Source of the DNA: Anaerosporomusa subterranea
Lineage (GTDB): Bacteria; Bacillota; Negativicutes; Sporomusales; Acetonemataceae
DNA: 64,000 nt
Assembly (NCBI RefSeq): GCF_001611555.1
Contig: NZ_LSGP01000013.1
Coordinates: forward strand, 310,001-374,000
Direction of reading: 5' to 3'
The notes beneath the pieces were generated by a model. That model saw only the letters and a list, made by a program, of their open reading frames with translations, was not told the DNA's origin and did not search any database. Shown piece after piece: positions 16,710-26,439 of the stretch; position 1 is the stretch's first letter; every line of letters begins with the position of its first letter. Position numbers and translations under genes: made by a program.

Positions 16710-18584
16710 CTAGAACGTTTTTTCCTGTTTGAGCGTGTTGTTTATATACACTTGAACCCGCACCGGACTAGAAACCTCAAGTGTTTTCTCGATTCGTTCA
16801 CCTGGCTTGTGAACACCTTCGTACAATACTTCCCTTCCATTAGCATCAGTGGCCACAATTTGTACGGATTGGCGAATTGGACCTTCGGGGACATCAACTT
16901 GAATTTTGATCTGTTTGGTCTCTTTCGCAATGTTGTTTTTAGCGACACTAAAATCAATATTAGAGTTTTCTAAAACTTCCGTGCCAGGCATAGGATTTTG
17001 ATTACTAATGGTGCCGCTGGGATATTTGTCACTCGTTTCTTCAATTACTTTGCCTAACTTGAGTTTTAGAGTTTCAAGTTGTGTAACAGCTGCATTAAGC
17101 GTTGCTCCTCGAAAATCCGGAAGCGCAATTTTGCGTGGCTCAGGACCTTTACTGATAGTTAAATCGACTGAAGAACCTTTGCTGATTTGTACAGGTGGAC
17201 GAGGATTTTGGTTGATGACAGTCTCCGGCTTTGCATCTGCGGAATAGGCCTCTTCCACTTTACCAACTACTAATCCTGAGTTTTTCAATTGAAGCTCTGC
17301 ATCACGACGGTTAAGCCCACGGACATCGGGAACGCTAGTAATCTCGCCGCCCCTACTGATAATAAGGGCAACAGTTCGTTGTTCTTTAACAGTTGCGCCG
17401 GCTTCAGGATTTTGCGAAATGACGTAGCCTAAAGGCACCTTATCACTAAACGCATCCGTTTGAGTAACACGCAGATTTTGTTCTGCCATGATACTGCGAG
17501 CTGTCTCGACATGTTTACCAACTACATTAGGAACCGTAATTTCATTAGTAGTCCAAAACTTACCAAATGATAAAAATGCTCCAATTCCAAAGCCGAGCAT
17601 GAGTATTCCGAGTAGAGCTATCGTGCCCCAACGTGAAGTGAAAGAAAGCTGTTTTGGCTCAGGCGGTGTAGGTTTTGCCCGGTTTTCATTATCTGATTCA
17701 GTTAGTTTCGGCAATACTTGGGTTGGGTAATCATCCTTTGCCAGCCGCTTAGTATGTTGGTCGCGCGAGTAATTTTGGGCAAGACGCAAATCAGCAATCA
17801 TTGCCCCCATATCTGCATAGCGATCATCTGGATTCTTCGCTAGCGACTTTACAACGATCATATCCAAAATGGGTGGAATTTCAGGATTCACTTGACGAGG
17901 TGGCTGGACTTCCTCTTGCAGATGTTTAAGGGCAATACTGATCGGAGTTTCACCCGTAAATGGGACATTGCCAGTAAGCATCTCATACATCACTACACCA
18001 AGTGAATAAATATCTGATTTGGCGGTTATCATGACACCTTTGGCCTGTTCCGGCGAAAAGTAGTGCACCGAGCCGAGAATTGTACCTGTCTGTGTCATCG
18101 TAGCTGATGTCGCGGCACGTGCGATACCAAAGTCAGTAACTTTCACCCGACCTGTCCGGGTTATCAGGATATTATGCGGTTTGATGTCACAATGAATAAT
18201 CTTATTTTGATGAGCGTTCTCAAGCGCTTCAGCGATTTCAATCGCAATAAATGCGACCATTTCTGTAGGCAGGGGGCCAAGTCTTTGAATACGCTGTTTC
18301 AACGTTTCACCAGAAACATATTCCATGACAATATAGTCGACATCCTGGTCTTTGCCAACATCGTAAATATTTACAATGTTGGGATGCGACAAACGCGCGG
18401 CGGCTTGCGCCTCACGCTGAAAACGGGAGATAAATTCATCATCGTTATTGAATTGAGAGTGAAGAATTTTTACGGCGACAGATCGATCAAGCAGTTTGTC
18501 ATGAGCGCGATAGACGTCAGCCATACCGCCGCTACCGACACATTCGAGCAATGTATAACGGTCATCTAGAGTCCGGTTAATCAT
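16710..18584 (-). CDS. prkC: PASTA-domain Ser/Thr protein kinase PrkC
   Basis: A membrane kinase that senses muropeptides or lipid II outside and phosphorylates cell-wall and translation proteins inside. The 624 residues include the kinase domain (1-270; GSGGMADVY loop, HCDIKPHNIL catalytic loop, DFGIA), a linker, one TM helix (about 322-342), three PASTA repeats (about 350-550), and an extra C-terminal domain. ATG at 18584 follows AAGGAGG by 9 nt; upstream Met codons overlap the PBP gene. The catalytic loop reads HCD where many kinases have HRD. Partner phosphatase, FHA readers and wall enzymes are adjacent. Confidence 0.96.
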   Translation of the reverse strand: MINRTLDDRYTLLECVGSGGMADVYRAHDKLLDRSVAVKILHSQFNNDDEFISRFQREAQAAARLSHPNIVNIYDVGKDQDVDYIVMEYVSGETLKQRIQRLGPLPTEMVAFIAIEIAEALENAHQNKIIHCDIKPHNILITRTGRVKVTDFGIARAATSATMTQTGTILGSVHYFSPEQAKGVMITAKSDIYSLGVVMYEMLTGNVPFTGETPISIALKHLQEEVQPPRQVNPEIPPILDMIVVKSLAKNPDDRYADMGAMIADLRLAQNYSRDQHTKRLAKDDYPTQVLPKLTESDNENRAKPTPPEPKQLSFTSRWGTIALLGILMLGFGIGAFLSFGKFWTTNEITVPNVVGKHVETARSIMAEQNLRVTQTDAFSDKVPLGYVISQNPEAGATVKEQRTVALIISRGGEITSVPDVRGLNRRDAELQLKNSGLVVGKVEEAYSADAKPETVINQNPRPPVQISKGSSVDLTISKGPEPRKIALPDFRGATLNAAVTQLETLKLKLGKVIEETSDKYPSGTISNQNPMPGTEVLENSNIDFSVAKNNIAKETKQIKIQVDVPEGPIRQSVQIVATDANGREVLYEGVHKPGERIEKTLEVSSPVRVQVYINNTLKQEKTF

Positions 18585-18597
18585 GCGCATCACCTCC

Positions 18598-20001
18598 TTA
18601 ACGTACCACGTAGGATAATATCTGTCCGGCAATAGGCGCTGCCGTAGCACCGCCTGAGCCAGCATTTTCTACAATAACTGCAATTGCGAACTGAGGGTCC
18701 TTTACTGGGGCGAAGCCAATAAACCAGGCATGAGCGTCTCCGTGTGGGTTTTCAGCTGATCCGGTTTTTCCTGCAATTGAAACTGAGTAGGCATTTGCTG
18801 GTTTTCCGGTCCCCCGCTCAACTACTGTTTTCATCATAGCGGCTACTTTAGTAGCGTTTTCTACAGTCGTGGCTCGCAACCATTCCTGAGGTTGGGCTTG
18901 GAAAACAATGTCACCCTCAGAGGATAAAACTTTATCAACAATGTATGGCTTCATAACAACACCCTTATTGGCAAATGCTGCGGCAACTGTGGCCATTTTT
19001 AACGGTGTAGTCAGTAAACTGCTTTGACCAATGCCTGCCTGCGCTAGATCGCCATTGCCTAAATTACTAAAGTCTGGGACTTGGCTGGGCACTTCACCCA
19101 AATCTTCAATAACCTTCGAGAATCCGAAGCGCTCGTATGTGGAGGACATCTGGCTCCTGCCCAGTTCAAGCGCCAAACCGCCAAACGTAACATTACAAGA
19201 TACAGCAAGAGCGTTCTCAAGATTGACTTTGCCGTGAATAGCGTTGCCGGATTCGTGTAGTATGTAGTCTGGAGGAACCTTGAGCTGTCCTTCGCAAAGA
19301 AATTGCTTATTTAGATTTGTGGCACTTTTCCGTAAGGCTGCGTCGGCAATCATGATTTTTACAATCGATCCAGGCGGATATAGCCCTTGAACGGTACGGT
19401 TTAAGAGAGGGCTATTGCTGGCTGTAGAAATAGTATTCCACTCTTTTTCGATTGCATTAGGGGCAAAACTGGGTTTACTAACGGAAATAATTATAGCGCC
19501 GGTTTTTACATTTAGCACAACGATAGCACCACGGCGATTGGCAAGAATACTATACGCCTGTTGCTGCAACTTGGCATCAACGGTAAGTGACAGCGAGTTA
19601 CCGCTTTTAGGATTCAATAAACGAGCAACTGGTCCAAGCTGTCGCCCGGGATGACGATATCCGGCCAGATCGGCGTTATAAACTGCTTCAAGCCCTGCTC
19701 GGCCATAGGTAACGCTTTCATAGCCAATAAGCGGTGCAAAAATCGCACTATAAGGATACTCTCTCTCATAGCCACCAGATTTATCAAGTATGCTTTGAGC
19801 TAGTATTTCCCCCTTTCGATCGAGAATCTTGCCACGTTCTGTCCCACGGGCAGCGAGCTGAGTGCGTTTATTTAAATTGTGAGTGAACCAGAAGTCATGA
19901 TGTACGATCTGTATATAGGCGATGTGTGCGAACAGTAGTATCAGTAGGCCAAATATCGATATCGCAACAATTCGAATTTGACGCCTAATTCTATCATTCA
20001 T
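18598..20001 (-). CDS. pbpA: Class B penicillin-binding protein (transpeptidase)
   Basis: A membrane-anchored peptidoglycan transpeptidase. The 467 residues have an N-terminal TM (10-30), a short pedestal, and a transpeptidase domain with active-site SIVK (in PPGSIVKIM), SCN, and KTGSAEN. It is shorter than most FtsI/PBP2 proteins and resembles the PbpA/PBPA type found beside a SEDS gene. Its start overlaps the ftsW/rodA stop, so the two are likely a working polymerase-crosslinker pair. Confidence 0.93.
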   Translation of the reverse strand: MNDRIRRQIRIVAISIFGLLILLFAHIAYIQIVHHDFWFTHNLNKRTQLAARGTERGKILDRKGEILAQSILDKSGGYEREYPYSAIFAPLIGYESVTYGRAGLEAVYNADLAGYRHPGRQLGPVARLLNPKSGNSLSLTVDAKLQQQAYSILANRRGAIVVLNVKTGAIIISVSKPSFAPNAIEKEWNTISTASNSPLLNRTVQGLYPPGSIVKIMIADAALRKSATNLNKQFLCEGQLKVPPDYILHESGNAIHGKVNLENALAVSCNVTFGGLALELGRSQMSSTYERFGFSKVIEDLGEVPSQVPDFSNLGNGDLAQAGIGQSSLLTTPLKMATVAAAFANKGVVMKPYIVDKVLSSEGDIVFQAQPQEWLRATTVENATKVAAMMKTVVERGTGKPANAYSVSIAGKTGSAENPHGDAHAWFIGFAPVKDPQFAIAVIVENAGSGGATAAPIAGQILSYVVR

Positions 20002-21245
20002 AAAACAGCCTCACCCGAGAAAGCCGCAAGCACTCCCATCAACAAAAAGCTGGACAACAATGAACTGCCGCCATAGCTGATGAAGGGGAGTGTGATGCCT
20101 GTCATGGGCAAAAGATTAGTTGTTCCAGCTAGTATAACAAAGATTTGAAGACCTAACAAAAGGGTCAGTCCAGCACTAGTTAATCCGCCAAAAACGGTTC
20201 GATTACGCATGGCAATTCGAAAACAGCGGTAAAGCAATATCATATATATTAGCAAAATACAGGCAATGCCAGTGAAGCCGAACTCTTCGCCGATCGCGGA
20301 GAAAATGAAGTCAGTATGTACTTCGGGAATGAGTTCAGGATGTCCAGAAGCAAGGCCGGAGCCGAATACTCCACCAGAACCCAATGCAAAAAGTGACTGT
20401 AGCAATTGATACGCCTTTCCATTTGGGTCAGACCAAGGGGCAAGCCAAATATCAATTCGGGTACTGACATGGGGAAACAATGTATAGGCAATCGATGAGC
20501 CGATCGCAAAAAATAATGCACCTAAGTAAGCAATAGACCATCGGCCGCTTGCCATGCAAGTTAGAATGAGAGTCGCGCCAAAGTACAATAGTGCCGCGCC
20601 TAAGTCGCGTTGGATGACCAACATTAGCATGGCTAATCCCCACACCATTAACAGAGGAGCCAGGAAACGAAAATGCGGCAACTGTATAGGACCGATTCTC
20701 GTAATCGATTGCACGAGCTCTATCTGACGACTACTTAAGTAGCCACTGATAAATAGGACAATACATAGTTTGGCAAACTCAGACGGCTGAACTCTAAAGG
20801 CGCCAACCGCGATCCAGTTCTTATTGCCGCCAATCTCGACACCAAAGACAAGTGTGGCTAACAGCAAAACGATGCCCAATAATCCGATGGTGTATTTATA
20901 TGCATTTAATTGATATAGGTTGTGCCGTTTCCATACAACTGTGCAAAAAGCGCAAGTACCAATTGCTGACCAAATTAGCTGGGCATAAAATAGTGAGGGT
21001 CTAAGGCGAAAGATAAAAACGAGCCCGACGGCTGTTAAAAAATAGGTAATAGGCAACAATAAGCAATCAAGCGTTGGCGCATATTTGACGAGAAGGAATT
21101 GTGTCATCAACCAAAAACAGACTAGGCCAAACGACGAGAGTAGCGGCGAGAGCGCAATGTGACCAGTGGCTAGGCTGACAGTTGCAATACCTACGACCAA
21201 GAACAGACCAATGATCAATGTTAAATCGTACGGAGGACGAGTCAT
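19998..21245 (-). CDS. SEDS peptidoglycan glycosyltransferase (FtsW/RodA)
   Basis: A polytopic membrane enzyme (about ten TM segments, 415 residues) that polymerises lipid II into glycan strands. Signatures are PSEFAKL in the middle and the C-terminal FISYGGSSLLSS. FtsW and RodA cannot be separated safely by eye. The gene overlaps stp upstream and the PBP gene downstream by 4 nt each, indicating tight co-translation. Confidence 0.94.
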   Translation of the reverse strand: MTRPPYDLTLIIGLFLVVGIATVSLATGHIALSPLLSSFGLVCFWLMTQFLLVKYAPTLDCLLLPITYFLTAVGLVFIFRLRPSLFYAQLIWSAIGTCAFCTVVWKRHNLYQLNAYKYTIGLLGIVLLLATLVFGVEIGGNKNWIAVGAFRVQPSEFAKLCIVLFISGYLSSRQIELVQSITRIGPIQLPHFRFLAPLLMVWGLAMLMLVIQRDLGAALLYFGATLILTCMASGRWSIAYLGALFFAIGSSIAYTLFPHVSTRIDIWLAPWSDPNGKAYQLLQSLFALGSGGVFGSGLASGHPELIPEVHTDFIFSAIGEEFGFTGIACILLIYMILLYRCFRIAMRNRTVFGGLTSAGLTLLLGLQIFVILAGTTNLLPMTGITLPFISYGGSSLLSSFLLMGVLAAFSGEAVL

Positions 21246-21961
21246 GTTAATGCCTCATGCTGCAACAGAATGACGGTTATATTGTCAAAGCCTCCTGCGC
21301 TATTTGCTGCTTCAATCAGTTCTGTTAGTCGCGCATCTAAACTATTGCTGCCGGCTAAGATCGTACAGAGCTGTCGATCGTCTAGCATATTTGTTAGTCC
21401 GTCTGTGCATAACATCAGGATATCGCCTTCATCCCATTCAAACTGTTCAAAATCAATTTGAACCGATTCTGCGGTACCGACTGCCCGGGTTAAAATATTG
21501 CGTTGCGGGTGGGTTCGCGTCTCTTCTAACGAAATTGTACCTGCACGCGCTAACTCCCATACCAAAGAATGATCTTCGGTTAGTTGACAAAGTTCACCTT
21601 GACGGAAGAGATATAGACGACTGTCACCCACGTGACCACAATAGACACTTTTCCCTTTAACCCAAACAGCTGTAAGTGTAGTGCCCATACCAGAGTAACG
21701 CGGGTCAGACTGGGATTCGCGAAAAACCACATGGTTTGCCTCAATAATTCCCTGCTCTAATAGCGAAAAAGGGTTATCAACTGATGAAGATAAATTGATA
21801 TTGCTAATTAATGTGTCAATCGCCAATTTACTGGCAATCTCACCGGCAACATGCCCTCCCATCCCATCAGCGACGACAAACAGTTCAGGGATAAGAGCAG
21901 CATAGTTATCCTCATTGACGGGCCTAACCAACCCGATGTGCGACTTAGCGGAAACCAGCAA
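21242..21961 (-). CDS. PP2C-type Ser/Thr phosphatase (Stp/PrpC)
   Basis: A Mn/Mg-dependent phosphatase that reverses PrkC phosphorylation. The 239 residues contain the PP2C motifs NEDNY, VADGMGGH, GMGTTL, GHVGDSRLYL, CTDGLTNML and GGFDNITVILL. In many Bacillota stp directly precedes prkC; here ftsW/rodA and a PBP gene are inserted between them. Confidence 0.96.
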   Translation of the reverse strand: MLVSAKSHIGLVRPVNEDNYAALIPELFVVADGMGGHVAGEIASKLAIDTLISNINLSSSVDNPFSLLEQGIIEANHVVFRESQSDPRYSGMGTTLTAVWVKGKSVYCGHVGDSRLYLFRQGELCQLTEDHSLVWELARAGTISLEETRTHPQRNILTRAVGTAESVQIDFEQFEWDEGDILMLCTDGLTNMLDDRQLCTILAGSNSLDARLTELIEAANSAGGFDNITVILLQHEALT

Positions 21962-21967
21962 TCTTGT

Positions 21968-22417
21968 TCACTCCTCAAACAGAAAAATCGTACTACCGAT
22001 CGTGATCTTATCGCCTCGGTGCAAGACCGAATCGTCCTGTATTCGTAAATCATTATGGAGAGTGCCGTTAGTGCTCTTAAGATCAGACAAAAGATACTCG
22101 CCACAATAGTAGGATATACAGGCATGTTCAAAAGAAACAGTCGTCTCGTTGATGATAATATCATTGCCTTCACTGCGACCAATGTTGATAGTCTCACCAA
22201 TCGGAAATTCGGCTTGATCAGTAACTAGAGAACCACGGTTTATCACTTTCAATTTGCCGGATTTCGGTTTAACCACTAGCAAAGAGGGATTCGTTGAACT
22301 ATAAAAATCTAAGTATACGAGGTGTATTACCCGATACAGGAAAAGACACATCAACAGCAGCATACCATACTGCAGAACAATAACCAGCAAATTAGAGGCG
22401 AGTAGCTTGTTTGCCAT
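21968..22417 (-). CDS. FHA domain protein with membrane anchor
   Basis: A phosphothreonine-reader. The 149 residues start with a TM helix (about 9-32) followed by a short linker and an FHA domain (about 70-145) with GRSEGNDI, SFEHA and STNGT. It is 6 nt upstream of stp. It probably docks at the membrane on PrkC substrates, like Mycobacterium FhaB. Confidence 0.92.
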   Translation of the reverse strand: MANKLLASNLLVIVLQYGMLLLMCLFLYRVIHLVYLDFYSSTNPSLLVVKPKSGKLKVINRGSLVTDQAEFPIGETINIGRSEGNDIIINETTVSFEHACISYYCGEYLLSDLKSTNGTLHNDLRIQDDSVLHRGDKITIGSTIFLFEE

Positions 22418-22420
22418 GCG

Positions 22421-23188
22421 CTATTTCACCTCATATAGAATAACCGTGTTGCCGAGTTTGATTCGATCGCCTGAATGAAGTTGCTTGCGTGACACGCGAT
22501 GCTGATTTACGTATGTACCATTTAGACTCTTAGCATCATAGACGACATGGGAGCCATGTTCAAACACGATGTATGCATGTAGGCGAGAAATATTGACATC
22601 ACTCAAGGGCAATTCATTGCTATCCCGGCGTCCAAGATTGGCTCGCTTGGCGCCTATATCAACCGCTAATCCTGTATCACTACCTTCGATAACGGTTAAC
22701 GAAGCGTCAAGTTGAACATGACGCAAGGACGTTTCGCCATACACAGGTTTATCAAATACCTGGGTCCCAGAAATATCATCATGTTTTGAGGAGGGGTCAC
22801 TTTTACCCTCTTCCTGCTGCAAATTCGAAAAAGAAGCGAGAATTTGAAATGCACCACGCTTAAGCAATTTATCACTTTGTATTTCAATAACAGGCTTACT
22901 CGGGAGTGAATAGTCTTTTTTCTTAGCGTATTCTTGTATATAGGTTCGTAGTTCAGCGGTAATCAAGGCGAACGACGGCTCTAATTTTGCAAAGTCCTGC
23001 ATAGTCAGAAAGACTATATAACGATCAGGAATGTAGATATGAGCAACACCTACCGCCTTTTCACGTTCGATCAGGCGGTGAATCTGTTTTGCAAGTTCAA
23101 CCGGCTGAACTCCGCTAGAAAATTTTCTGTTAAAGAAATCTTCCAACTGGTTACCAATAAAATTCTCCAGCGAACGCACAAATTTCAA
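22421..23188 (-). CDS. DUF3662 and FHA domain protein (FhaA-like)
   Basis: The 255 residues have an N-terminal DUF3662 domain (about 1-115, RSLENFIGNQLEDFFNRKF) and a C-terminal FHA domain (about 175-255) with GRRDSNELPLSD, SRLHA and SLNGTYVN. TTG at 23188 is used because GGAG stands 8 nt before it. The order FhaA-FhaB-Stp-SEDS-PBP-PrkC is the same as the actinobacterial pknB cluster, which supports a shared cell-wall control role. Confidence 0.92.
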   Translation of the reverse strand: MKFVRSLENFIGNQLEDFFNRKFSSGVQPVELAKQIHRLIEREKAVGVAHIYIPDRYIVFLTMQDFAKLEPSFALITAELRTYIQEYAKKKDYSLPSKPVIEIQSDKLLKRGAFQILASFSNLQQEEGKSDPSSKHDDISGTQVFDKPVYGETSLRHVQLDASLTVIEGSDTGLAVDIGAKRANLGRRDSNELPLSDVNISRLHAYIVFEHGSHVVYDAKSLNGTYVNQHRVSRKQLHSGDRIKLGNTVILYEVK

Positions 23189-23256
23189 AAGAAACACTCC
23201 ATTGTTGTAATATGTTACCATTATATGTGATTTGGCTGAGAGAGTCAAAGGCAAGT

Positions 23257-24303
23257 CTACAATCTGCCAGGAACTCTACGTCTGAGCTGCCCGCAGGCAG
23301 CCTGAATTTCTGTACCCATCTCCCGCCTCAGCGTAACACTTATCTGCTTTTGTCGCAATATGGCTTCGAATTGAGCAATAGTTTTCGCATCTGGTCGGGC
23401 CAAGCCTTTCTCAGGTACAGGATTTATCGGAATCAAATTGACATGCGCCAACCGACCATGTAACAACTTAGCCAATTCAACAGCATTTTCTTTGCTGTCA
23501 TTCATTCCAGCGATTAAAATATACTCATACGTAACACGACGACCTGTTTGCTGGGCGTAGTAGTCTGCGGCTTGCAGAACTGACGCGATTGGGTACTGGC
23601 GGTTAATTGGCATGAGTTGCGAACGTAATAAATCGTTCGGAGCGTGTAGCGAAACAGCCAAAGTCACAGGAAGTTCTTCTGCGGCGAGCTTGAGGATACC
23701 GGGGACGATCCCTGAGGTTGATAGGGTGAAGCTTCGATAACTCATTTCATAACAATAAGGTTGTCGGCAAAGACGGATGAACCGAACCACTTGCTCATAA
23801 TTGGCAAGTGGCTCTCCCATACCCATAATTACGACCGAGTCAACTTTTTGACCTTCAATTGCTAGAAGTTTATTGATATACGCAATCTGCGCTAGCATCT
23901 CACCACAGTCCAAATCGCGGATGATACCGTTTAATGTGGATGCACAAAAGACACAGCCCATGGCGCAACCAACCTGCGTTGAAATGCAAACACTATTGCC
24001 ATATGGCTGGCGCATAAGGACTGTTTCTATAGTAGCACCATCAGCGAGGGCAAACAGAAATTTTTCCGTTCGCTTATCGCTAGATTGTTGCTTTTCAACT
24101 ACACGCGGCTCATCAATGGCAAAATGCTCAGCTAGTATTTCACGTTGCTGTTTTGATAAATTGGTCATCGCTTCAAATTGAATTATGCCGCGGCGATAGA
24201 TCCAATCTGCGACTTGCGACGCGCGGTACTTCTCGAAGCCAAACGGATGCAGCGCGCCAGCGATTTCTTCTGCAAATAAGCCATATAGCTTAGTTTTCAA
24301 CAT
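23257..24303 (-). CDS. rlmN: 23S rRNA/tRNA adenine-C2 methyltransferase RlmN
   Basis: A radical SAM enzyme that methylates A2503 of 23S rRNA. The 348 residues have the cluster motif CAMGCVFCAS and the late methyl-carrier Cys (near QAACGQLR). The gene sits 13 nt downstream of rsmB. Confidence 0.97.
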   Translation of the reverse strand: MLKTKLYGLFAEEIAGALHPFGFEKYRASQVADWIYRRGIIQFEAMTNLSKQQREILAEHFAIDEPRVVEKQQSSDKRTEKFLFALADGATIETVLMRQPYGNSVCISTQVGCAMGCVFCASTLNGIIRDLDCGEMLAQIAYINKLLAIEGQKVDSVVIMGMGEPLANYEQVVRFIRLCRQPYCYEMSYRSFTLSTSGIVPGILKLAAEELPVTLAVSLHAPNDLLRSQLMPINRQYPIASVLQAADYYAQQTGRRVTYEYILIAGMNDSKENAVELAKLLHGRLAHVNLIPINPVPEKGLARPDAKTIAQFEAILRQKQISVTLRREMGTEIQAACGQLRRRVPGRL

Positions 24304-24316
24304 CCGTTCATCCTTT

Positions 24317-25642
24317 CTAGTGTTTTTTTAATCTAGAAATAAAAAACCCGTCTACAAAGTCAAGATGCGGCCACAACTGCACAAACTCCCCCTGGCGTGG
24401 GCTTGGCAATCGGCTTCCAGCAGATTGAAGCGAAAAATCTGGTCTTATGGATAAAAATTCACGAATAACCATTTCATTTTCTTCCGGTTCGGTAGTACAA
24501 GTACTATAGACTAAGACTCCACCCGGCTTTAGGCATGAAGCAGCACCCGTAAGAATAGATAGCTGCAGTTTGGGTAAGTCCTGCAATTGCGATTCGGTTT
24601 TGCGCCAGCGAGAATCTGGCTTGCGTCTCAGAACGCCGAGCCCAGAACAGGGAGCATCGACAAGTACGCGGTCAGCTTTGCCTGAGAACTGATCAGACAA
24701 GGTAGCAGCATCAGTCTGTAAAGTTTCCAGACAGGTTATCCCTAACCTCCTGGCATTTTCTCTAGTAATCGCTAGTTTGTGTTCAAATAAATCAACCGAT
24801 AAAAGGCGGCCGGTGTTTTTCATCAAAGCGGCAAGATGAGTGCTTTTACCTCCCGGCGCGCCGCAGGCGTCAATAACAAATTCTCCAGGTTGGGGATCGA
24901 CAACATGAGCTACAAGCATGGAACTCTCGTCTTGAACTTGAAATAAACCTTCCTTCAATGACGTTAATGAAGCCAGAGCAGGCAGTTCATGACAAATGAT
25001 ACCTTCTGGGGTCCAATCGCTAGCCGTGCAAGTGACTCCTTCCTGAGCAAGGCGTACTAATAAAGCTTCTCGCGTTATTTTGAGAGTATTAGTTCGCAGC
25101 GACAACCGGGGGGGTTTATTGTTTTCTTGAAGTAGTCTTTCGACCGCCTCCGAGTCAAAGCGCTTTAGCCATCGGCTAACCAACCATTCGGGATGGAAGT
25201 AGGTCAATGCTAAATAGCGAAGTAGATCTTCCTCTTTTGTGGGATATTTGGCTTTTTCCTGATTACGTGCCGCACTGCGTAAAACTGCATTAACAAACTT
25301 TACAGTGCCGGGATGCCCATACTTCTTGGCCAATTCAACCGCCTGATTACAGGCCGCGGAAGGCGGCACTTTGCTAAGAAAAAACAGTTGGTACAAACCT
25401 AAACGTAATATATTGCGAATCATCGGCGGAATTTTGGCAGGAGGACGATCGACATAGCGAGACATTATCCAGTCAATGGTTCCCCAAGCTTTAACTGTGC
25501 CGTAAACCAATTCGGTCAGAAATCTTCGGTCTTGATCTGAAAAATTGTTGCGATTAATCATATTGGCCAGCGCGATATTGGCGTAGGCCTGTTTAACATC
25601 TACATCGTGAATAATCTGCAGGGCAAGTTGACGTATGTTCAT
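24317..25642 (-). CDS. rsmB: 16S rRNA m5C967 methyltransferase
   Basis: The 441 residues combine an N-terminal NusB-like RNA-binding domain (1-135) with a SAM methyltransferase domain (about 165-440). The motifs DACGAPGGKSTHLA, DAPCSGLGVLRRKPD and YSTCTTEPEENE include the two catalytic Cys. It lies between DUF116 and rlmN in a compact run of translation genes. Confidence 0.97.
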   Translation of the reverse strand: MNIRQLALQIIHDVDVKQAYANIALANMINRNNFSDQDRRFLTELVYGTVKAWGTIDWIMSRYVDRPPAKIPPMIRNILRLGLYQLFFLSKVPPSAACNQAVELAKKYGHPGTVKFVNAVLRSAARNQEKAKYPTKEEDLLRYLALTYFHPEWLVSRWLKRFDSEAVERLLQENNKPPRLSLRTNTLKITREALLVRLAQEGVTCTASDWTPEGIICHELPALASLTSLKEGLFQVQDESSMLVAHVVDPQPGEFVIDACGAPGGKSTHLAALMKNTGRLLSVDLFEHKLAITRENARRLGITCLETLQTDAATLSDQFSGKADRVLVDAPCSGLGVLRRKPDSRWRKTESQLQDLPKLQLSILTGAASCLKPGGVLVYSTCTTEPEENEMVIREFLSIRPDFSLQSAGSRLPSPRQGEFVQLWPHLDFVDGFFISRLKKH

Positions 25643-25650
25643 AGATTCTC

Positions 25651-26427
25651 CTACTTCATCTGCGCTGGAATAAGAAAGTTATCGATTGCTTCTGCTACTC
25701 TCTCAATGCTGACACGGGTGTTACAGCAAGGACCGTGAGGGCGTTCATTGAGAACACCGACAACCGGTAGCGGAAAAGTATCCTGTATTCCGCTGGTTAA
25801 ATCGCGCTCACAAGCGATGGCAAGAACAGCTTTTGGGCGTAGACGTTTGACAACCTGCCTGGCAAGAGTGCCTCCGGTGACAATTGCCAGATGGACACCC
25901 TTCTCTTCTGTCAGCTTAACCAAAGCTCCTACTGTGCACGCGCCACAACGCTGGCAATTGTTAACATTCTGAGTGATTTTGTGAGGGCAAGTATCTAGTT
26001 GGATACAGTGTGGAGAGAGAACAAGTAACTGGTCAGGTCTGATTTTAATACGTTTCCTTTTAACAAGATGATTACTAACCTCAATAAAAGAACGCTCAAT
26101 GCGTTCCTTATCAATATCAAATAATTTCCCCAGCATGAGAGCTAGCGGAAATAACAGGTTTATAGCAGACCAGGCAGGTCCTTGGAAAAAACCTGGCGTG
26201 GGGAATCCGATAATGGCAAGGATAATACCTATGACCCCTACTGTAATCACTATCACAACTGTACCCAGCACTGCGCCCAATAAAAAGGGTAAGTATGTGC
26301 TGATATTAGCTAATCCAGGAAAACTAACTCGCCATATCCCATATGTTGATAGTCCAGCAAGCAAAAGACTGGCGAGAATAAGAGCTAAAAAAAGACGCTT
26401 TTTCGGTCTGGTAACCGTATTGAACAT
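25651..26427 (-). CDS. DUF116 family membrane protein
   Basis: The 258 residues have two hydrophobic segments (about 12-32 and 42-72) and a soluble C-terminal part with many Cys (CPHKITQNVNNCQRCGACT and GPCCNTRV) that may hold a metal or cluster. DUF116 proteins are often encoded between fmt and rsmB in anaerobic Bacillota, as here. Their biochemical function is not established. Confidence 0.88.
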   Translation of the reverse strand: MFNTVTRPKKRLFLALILASLLLAGLSTYGIWRVSFPGLANISTYLPFLLGAVLGTVVIVITVGVIGIILAIIGFPTPGFFQGPAWSAINLLFPLALMLGKLFDIDKERIERSFIEVSNHLVKRKRIKIRPDQLLVLSPHCIQLDTCPHKITQNVNNCQRCGACTVGALVKLTEEKGVHLAIVTGGTLARQVVKRLRPKAVLAIACERDLTSGIQDTFPLPVVGVLNERPHGPCCNTRVSIERVAEAIDNFLIPAQMK

Positions 26428-26439
26428 GAGATATCACCT

